DNA of 25,338 bases from Clostridia bacterium (lineage in GTDB: Bacteria; Bacillota_A; Clostridia; Oscillospirales; CAG-272), in contig JAFTRB010000056.1 of the NCBI GenBank assembly GCA_017462445.1, positions 1 through 25,338 on the forward strand. The letters are read 5' to 3'. This document shows, one piece after another, positions 22,943 to 25,338 of this stretch. Numbering within the stretch: the stretch's first letter is position 1; every line of letters starts with the position of its first letter. Position numbers and translations under genes: made by a program. The notes under the pieces were generated by a model. It searched no databases, was not told the origin of the DNA, and saw nothing but the letters and a program-made list of their open reading frames with translations.

Positions 22943-24019
22943 TCAGCCCTTCAAATAAAAATCATAATACCACTGTGCAAAGGCGCGAAGTCCCGAGCGC
23001 AAAGAGGTTGACGGCTTAAAGCCAAGATCCTCCTCAAGGGCGGAGGTATCCGCATATGTGATTGGAACATCGCCCGCCTGCATAGGTACAAGCTCCATTT
23101 TTTCCTTGATGTCAAAATCCAAGGGAAGAACACCTGCCCGAATCAGCTCCTCGCCGAGAATTGATACAAAATCGAGAAGATTTTCGGGCGAATTATTTCC
23201 GATATTATATACACGGTATGGGGGTATCGGCAGTCCATCCTCGCCTTTTTGCTTTTCGGGGGCTGTATACATCACGCGCTTGACACCCTCTACAATATCA
23301 TCTACATATGTAAAGTCTCGTTTACAATTTCCATAGTTGAATATTTTGATTTTTTCTCCTGCCAGAAGCTTGTTGGTAAATCCGAAGTATGCCATATCAG
23401 GTCTGCCAGCAGGGCCATAGACGGTAAAAAATCTTAGACCTGTCGATGGAATATCATACAGCTTGCTATATGCGTGCGCCATAAGCTCGTTAGATTTTTT
23501 TGTAGCGGCATAAAGGCTTACGGGGTTGTCAACCTTATCCTCGGTAGAATATGGGATTTTTGTGTTCGAGCCATAGACGGAGGAGCTGGAGGCATACACA
23601 AGATGCTTCACAGGATAAGCCCGACAAGCCTCAAGAATGTTGTAAAAGCCTATTATATTAGATTCAATATACACATCCGGGTTTGTGATAGAATAACGAA
23701 CTCCTGCCTGCGCTGCAAGATTTACTACTACCGCTGGGGAATATTTCTCAAACAAGCCAAAGATAAGCTCCCTGTCTGCGATATTTCCATTTACAAAAAT
23801 CCATTCCGCACCTGTCTTTTCCGCCGCCTTGGTCGCAATTTGCGCAAGACGGTGGCGCTTTAATGCGACATCATAGTAGTCGTTCATGTTGTCTACGCCC
23901 ACTATACGAATCCTCTCATATTCCCCGAGGAGCGAGAGAACCAGGTTTGCGCCAATGAAGCCTGCAGCACCCGTAACTATAACAGTAGAGCCCTCAAGCT
24001 CTATATTCTTATTAAGCAT
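22943..24019 (-). CDS. UDP-glucuronate 4-epimerase-like NAD-dependent epimerase
   Basis: A 358-residue extended short-chain dehydrogenase. NAD binding is at TGAAGFIG (16-23), followed by GVDNMNDYYDVALKRHRL (41-58), a segment characteristic of UDP-glucuronate 4-epimerases (CapI/LpsL/plant GAE). The catalytic set is SSSSVYG (144-150) and Y170-x3-K174 in SLYAATKKSNE. MAYFGFTNKLLAGEKIKIFNYG and RDFTYVDDIVEGV also match that subgroup better than GalE. It should interconvert UDP-glucuronate and UDP-galacturonate; other UDP-sugars cannot be excluded. The ATG is only 2 bp after the nucleotidyltransferase stop, with GAGGTAAG as ribosome site, so the genes are tightly coupled. The upstream kinase and nucleotidyltransferase suggest that this is the last step of making or recycling a uronate nucleotide. 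Confidence 0.87.
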   Translation of the reverse strand: MLNKNIELEGSTVIVTGAAGFIGANLVLSLLGEYERIRIVGVDNMNDYYDVALKRHRLAQIATKAAEKTGAEWIFVNGNIADRELIFGLFEKYSPAVVVNLAAQAGVRYSITNPDVYIESNIIGFYNILEACRAYPVKHLVYASSSSVYGSNTKIPYSTEDKVDNPVSLYAATKKSNELMAHAYSKLYDIPSTGLRFFTVYGPAGRPDMAYFGFTNKLLAGEKIKIFNYGNCKRDFTYVDDIVEGVKRVMYTAPEKQKGEDGLPIPPYRVYNIGNNSPENLLDFVSILGEELIRAGVLPLDFDIKEKMELVPMQAGDVPITYADTSALEEDLGFKPSTSLRSGLRAFAQWYYDFYLKG

Positions 24020-24021
24020 AC

Positions 24022-24759
24022 TTACCTCGTTATACCCTTATACTCTTGTGAAACCTTATTGTAGCTTTCGAGATTTCCGATATCATATCTTGCGCCGGGC
24101 ATCTCCATAGCATAGACCGAAAGCTTTGTAGCGAGCCAGGCAATAAAGCTACCGGGAGCATCAACTCCGCAGCCCTCCGCTATACCGGTCTCTACCATTG
24201 CGCAAGCCTCGGCAGTGTAGTAGTAGAATGGAGGACAGCACCAATTAGACTTAGGCTCTTCGGGCTTCTCCTCCATAGCAAGAACCCTGTCAGTATCATC
24301 TACGGTAACAACGCCGCATTTCACAAGGCGCTTTTTTTCCCCCTCATAGTATCTCATTATGCATGGAGAAGCCTTGGAGATTGCGTATTCAATGAAGCGA
24401 GTAAGGGAAAAATCAAGCACATTGTCTCCGGCAATAACAAGCATATCGCCACTAAGCGAAAGCTCCTTTATTGCAAAGGCGATGTCGCGAACCGCGCCAA
24501 GCCTGTTCTCGTTGGTCGTGGTGCCGTCATCAACAATTGTTATCTTTTGGCTCTTCCCCTTCGCCCACTCGGCAAAATGAGTGGCAAAGCGGTGGTTTGA
24601 TATGACAACATATTCATCTACCAGTCCGAGCGTATCAATGTCATCGATCAACCAATCAAGAATCGTCTTGTCGCCAACCTTAAGAAGCGGCTTCGGGAAA
24701 TTTTCTGTTAATGGGTAGAGGCGAGTTGCGTAGCCCGCCGCCAAAATCAAGCACTTCAT
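24022..24759 (-). CDS. Sugar-1-phosphate nucleotidyltransferase
   Basis: A 245-residue nucleotidyltransferase of the glucose-1-phosphate thymidylyl/uridylyltransferase type (Rossmann-like NTP_transferase fold). The nucleotide loop is LAAGYATRLYPLT with ENFPKPLL (6-26), a variant of LAAGxGTRLxPLTxxxPKxLL. Other typical segments are RLGAVRDIAFAI (86-97), VIAGDNV (108-114) with the metal-binding Asp, and VLAMEEKPEEPKSNW. It lacks the C-terminal left-handed helix domain of GlmU-type enzymes. The sugar is not predictable from sequence. Its place between a galacturonokinase-like kinase and a UDP-glucuronate epimerase suggests a uronic acid 1-phosphate and UTP. The ATG follows AGAGGATAGTT, 15 bp after the kinase stop. 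Confidence 0.87.
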   Translation of the reverse strand: MKCLILAAGYATRLYPLTENFPKPLLKVGDKTILDWLIDDIDTLGLVDEYVVISNHRFATHFAEWAKGKSQKITIVDDGTTTNENRLGAVRDIAFAIKELSLSGDMLVIAGDNVLDFSLTRFIEYAISKASPCIMRYYEGEKKRLVKCGVVTVDDTDRVLAMEEKPEEPKSNWCCPPFYYYTAEACAMVETGIAEGCGVDAPGSFIAWLATKLSVYAMEMPGARYDIGNLESYNKVSQEYKGITR

Positions 24760-24774
24760 AACTATCCTCTTTTA

Positions 24775-25338
24775 TTATTTAGCCAGCGAAACACCGTCTG
24801 CGCTTTCGCAGATGTGTACCGAATACTTACCCTCGAGCGCGGGGAATTGCTTCAAATATTCACGGCTTACCCGCTCTGTGATGCTCTCCTCAAAAGCAGG
24901 GTCGATAAGCGCCATACAACAGCCCTTGAAGCCCGCTCCGGAGAATCTACCGCCATAGATTCCTTCGGTTTCCTTCATTATCTGATAGAGAGCCTTAAGC
25001 TCGTCGGAGCCTGTCTGCCAGTTATCAATCGAGCTTTTTCCGCTCTCAAAGGATAGCCTTCCAAACTCGACAAGATCTCCCCGTCTCCAAGCCTCAGCGC
25101 CCGCAACAACACGGTCAAACTCGGTATACCAATGCTCCGCCCTTAAGCGGAAGTTGTCGGGAAGCCTGTCACGGTACTGAAGATAGACCTCCTTCGGAAC
25201 ATCACGGAGAAATGTCTCGGAGAACTTGCCGTAATCCATACCCGCGTACGCCATCAGCGCATATGCAGCGCTACGGCATTCATCAACTCGCATATTGAAC
25301 TTAGAGCCTGCAAGAGTACGCTCGATGCCGGAGAAGAA
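24775..25338 (-). CDS. GHMP sugar kinase, galacturonokinase/arabinokinase-like (5' end outside window)
   Basis: The last 187 residues of a GHMP kinase; the frame is open to the window edge, beginning FFSGIERTLAGSKFN. The ORF that begins at 25293 is therefore not the true start. Key segments are RVDECRSAAYAL, SFESGKSSIDNWQTGSDELKALYQIM and the third GHMP motif GIYGGRFSGAGFKGCCMALID. The pair SI-x-N-x-x-x-GS-x-EL and RFSGAGF-x-GCC is the form known from plant L-arabinokinase and galacturonokinase, whereas ordinary galactokinases have GGGFGG or GGGFAG here, as the galK in this window does. It probably makes a sugar-1-phosphate for the nucleotidyltransferase 15 bp downstream. Galactose or another sugar remains possible since the N-terminal substrate region is not in the window. 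Confidence 0.8.
   Translation of the reverse strand, partial: FFSGIERTLAGSKFNMRVDECRSAAYALMAYAGMDYGKFSETFLRDVPKEVYLQYRDRLPDNFRLRAEHWYTEFDRVVAGAEAWRRGDLVEFGRLSFESGKSSIDNWQTGSDELKALYQIMKETEGIYGGRFSGAGFKGCCMALIDPAFEESITERVSREYLKQFPALEGKYSVHICESADGVSLAK

Noticed and set aside
25056..25293. ATG at 25293 as a real start of the right-edge kinase
   Set aside because: The frame stays open to the window edge with in-family sequence upstream, so the gene is cut by the window and the true start lies outside.

Overview
Type of organism. The window is about 50% G+C and packed with bacterial operons. Gene content points to a Gram-positive of the class Clostridia (Oscillospiraceae or Christensenellales-like): the order rimP-nusA-ylxR-ylxQ-infB, a type II pantothenate kinase, DUF6062, a DUF1461/TIGR01906 membrane protein, a YhaN-like ATPase with central membrane segments, an OGG1-type glycosylase, strong AGGAGG-type ribosome binding sites and consensus sigma-A promoters. 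I cannot place it below class. No mobile element, phage gene, CRISPR array, tRNA or rRNA was seen, and every recognised gene reads through without a frameshift. || Layout. (1) 1-8072, minus strand: from a strong promoter at 8044-8072 a long gene string runs DUF6062 protein, YhaN-like AAA ATPase, ribokinase-family kinase, monoacylglycerol-lipase-like hydrolase, miaA and galK. recA follows with its own extended -10 promoter and runs off the left edge. (2) 8088-10105, plus strand: an OGG1-type 8-oxoguanine glycosylase with an unusual Cys-rich insert, then a membrane-bound XRE-type regulator behind a consensus promoter and a 21-bp palindrome. (3) 10157-15698, minus strand: the conserved rimP-nusA-ylxR-ylxQ-infB operon, with a structured leader of about 195 nt and a strong terminator shared with the convergent regulator gene. 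(4) 15738-21196, minus strand: a MutS-like ATPase, coaW, a two-CBS protein, a 725-residue tail-anchored protein of unknown function and a small coiled-coil protein. (5) 21441-22164, plus strand: a flavodoxin-fold protein with a compact Cys motif. (6) 22228-25338, minus strand: a sugar-nucleotide operon entering from the right, made of a galacturonokinase/arabinokinase-like GHMP kinase (5' end outside), a nucleotidyltransferase, a UDP-glucuronate-4-epimerase-like protein and a DUF1461 membrane protein. || How the genes work together. Region 3 is the core translation and transcription-elongation operon. Region 6 has the three activities needed to salvage a free uronic acid or pentose into a UDP-sugar and epimerise it; this pathway is an inference. 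Region 4 couples a coenzyme A gene to an undescribed membrane-tethered protein. The most interesting leads are the uronate-type kinase operon, the tail-anchored protein and its operon, the Cys-rich OGG1 insert, and the rimP leader with a probable NusA-responsive attenuator.
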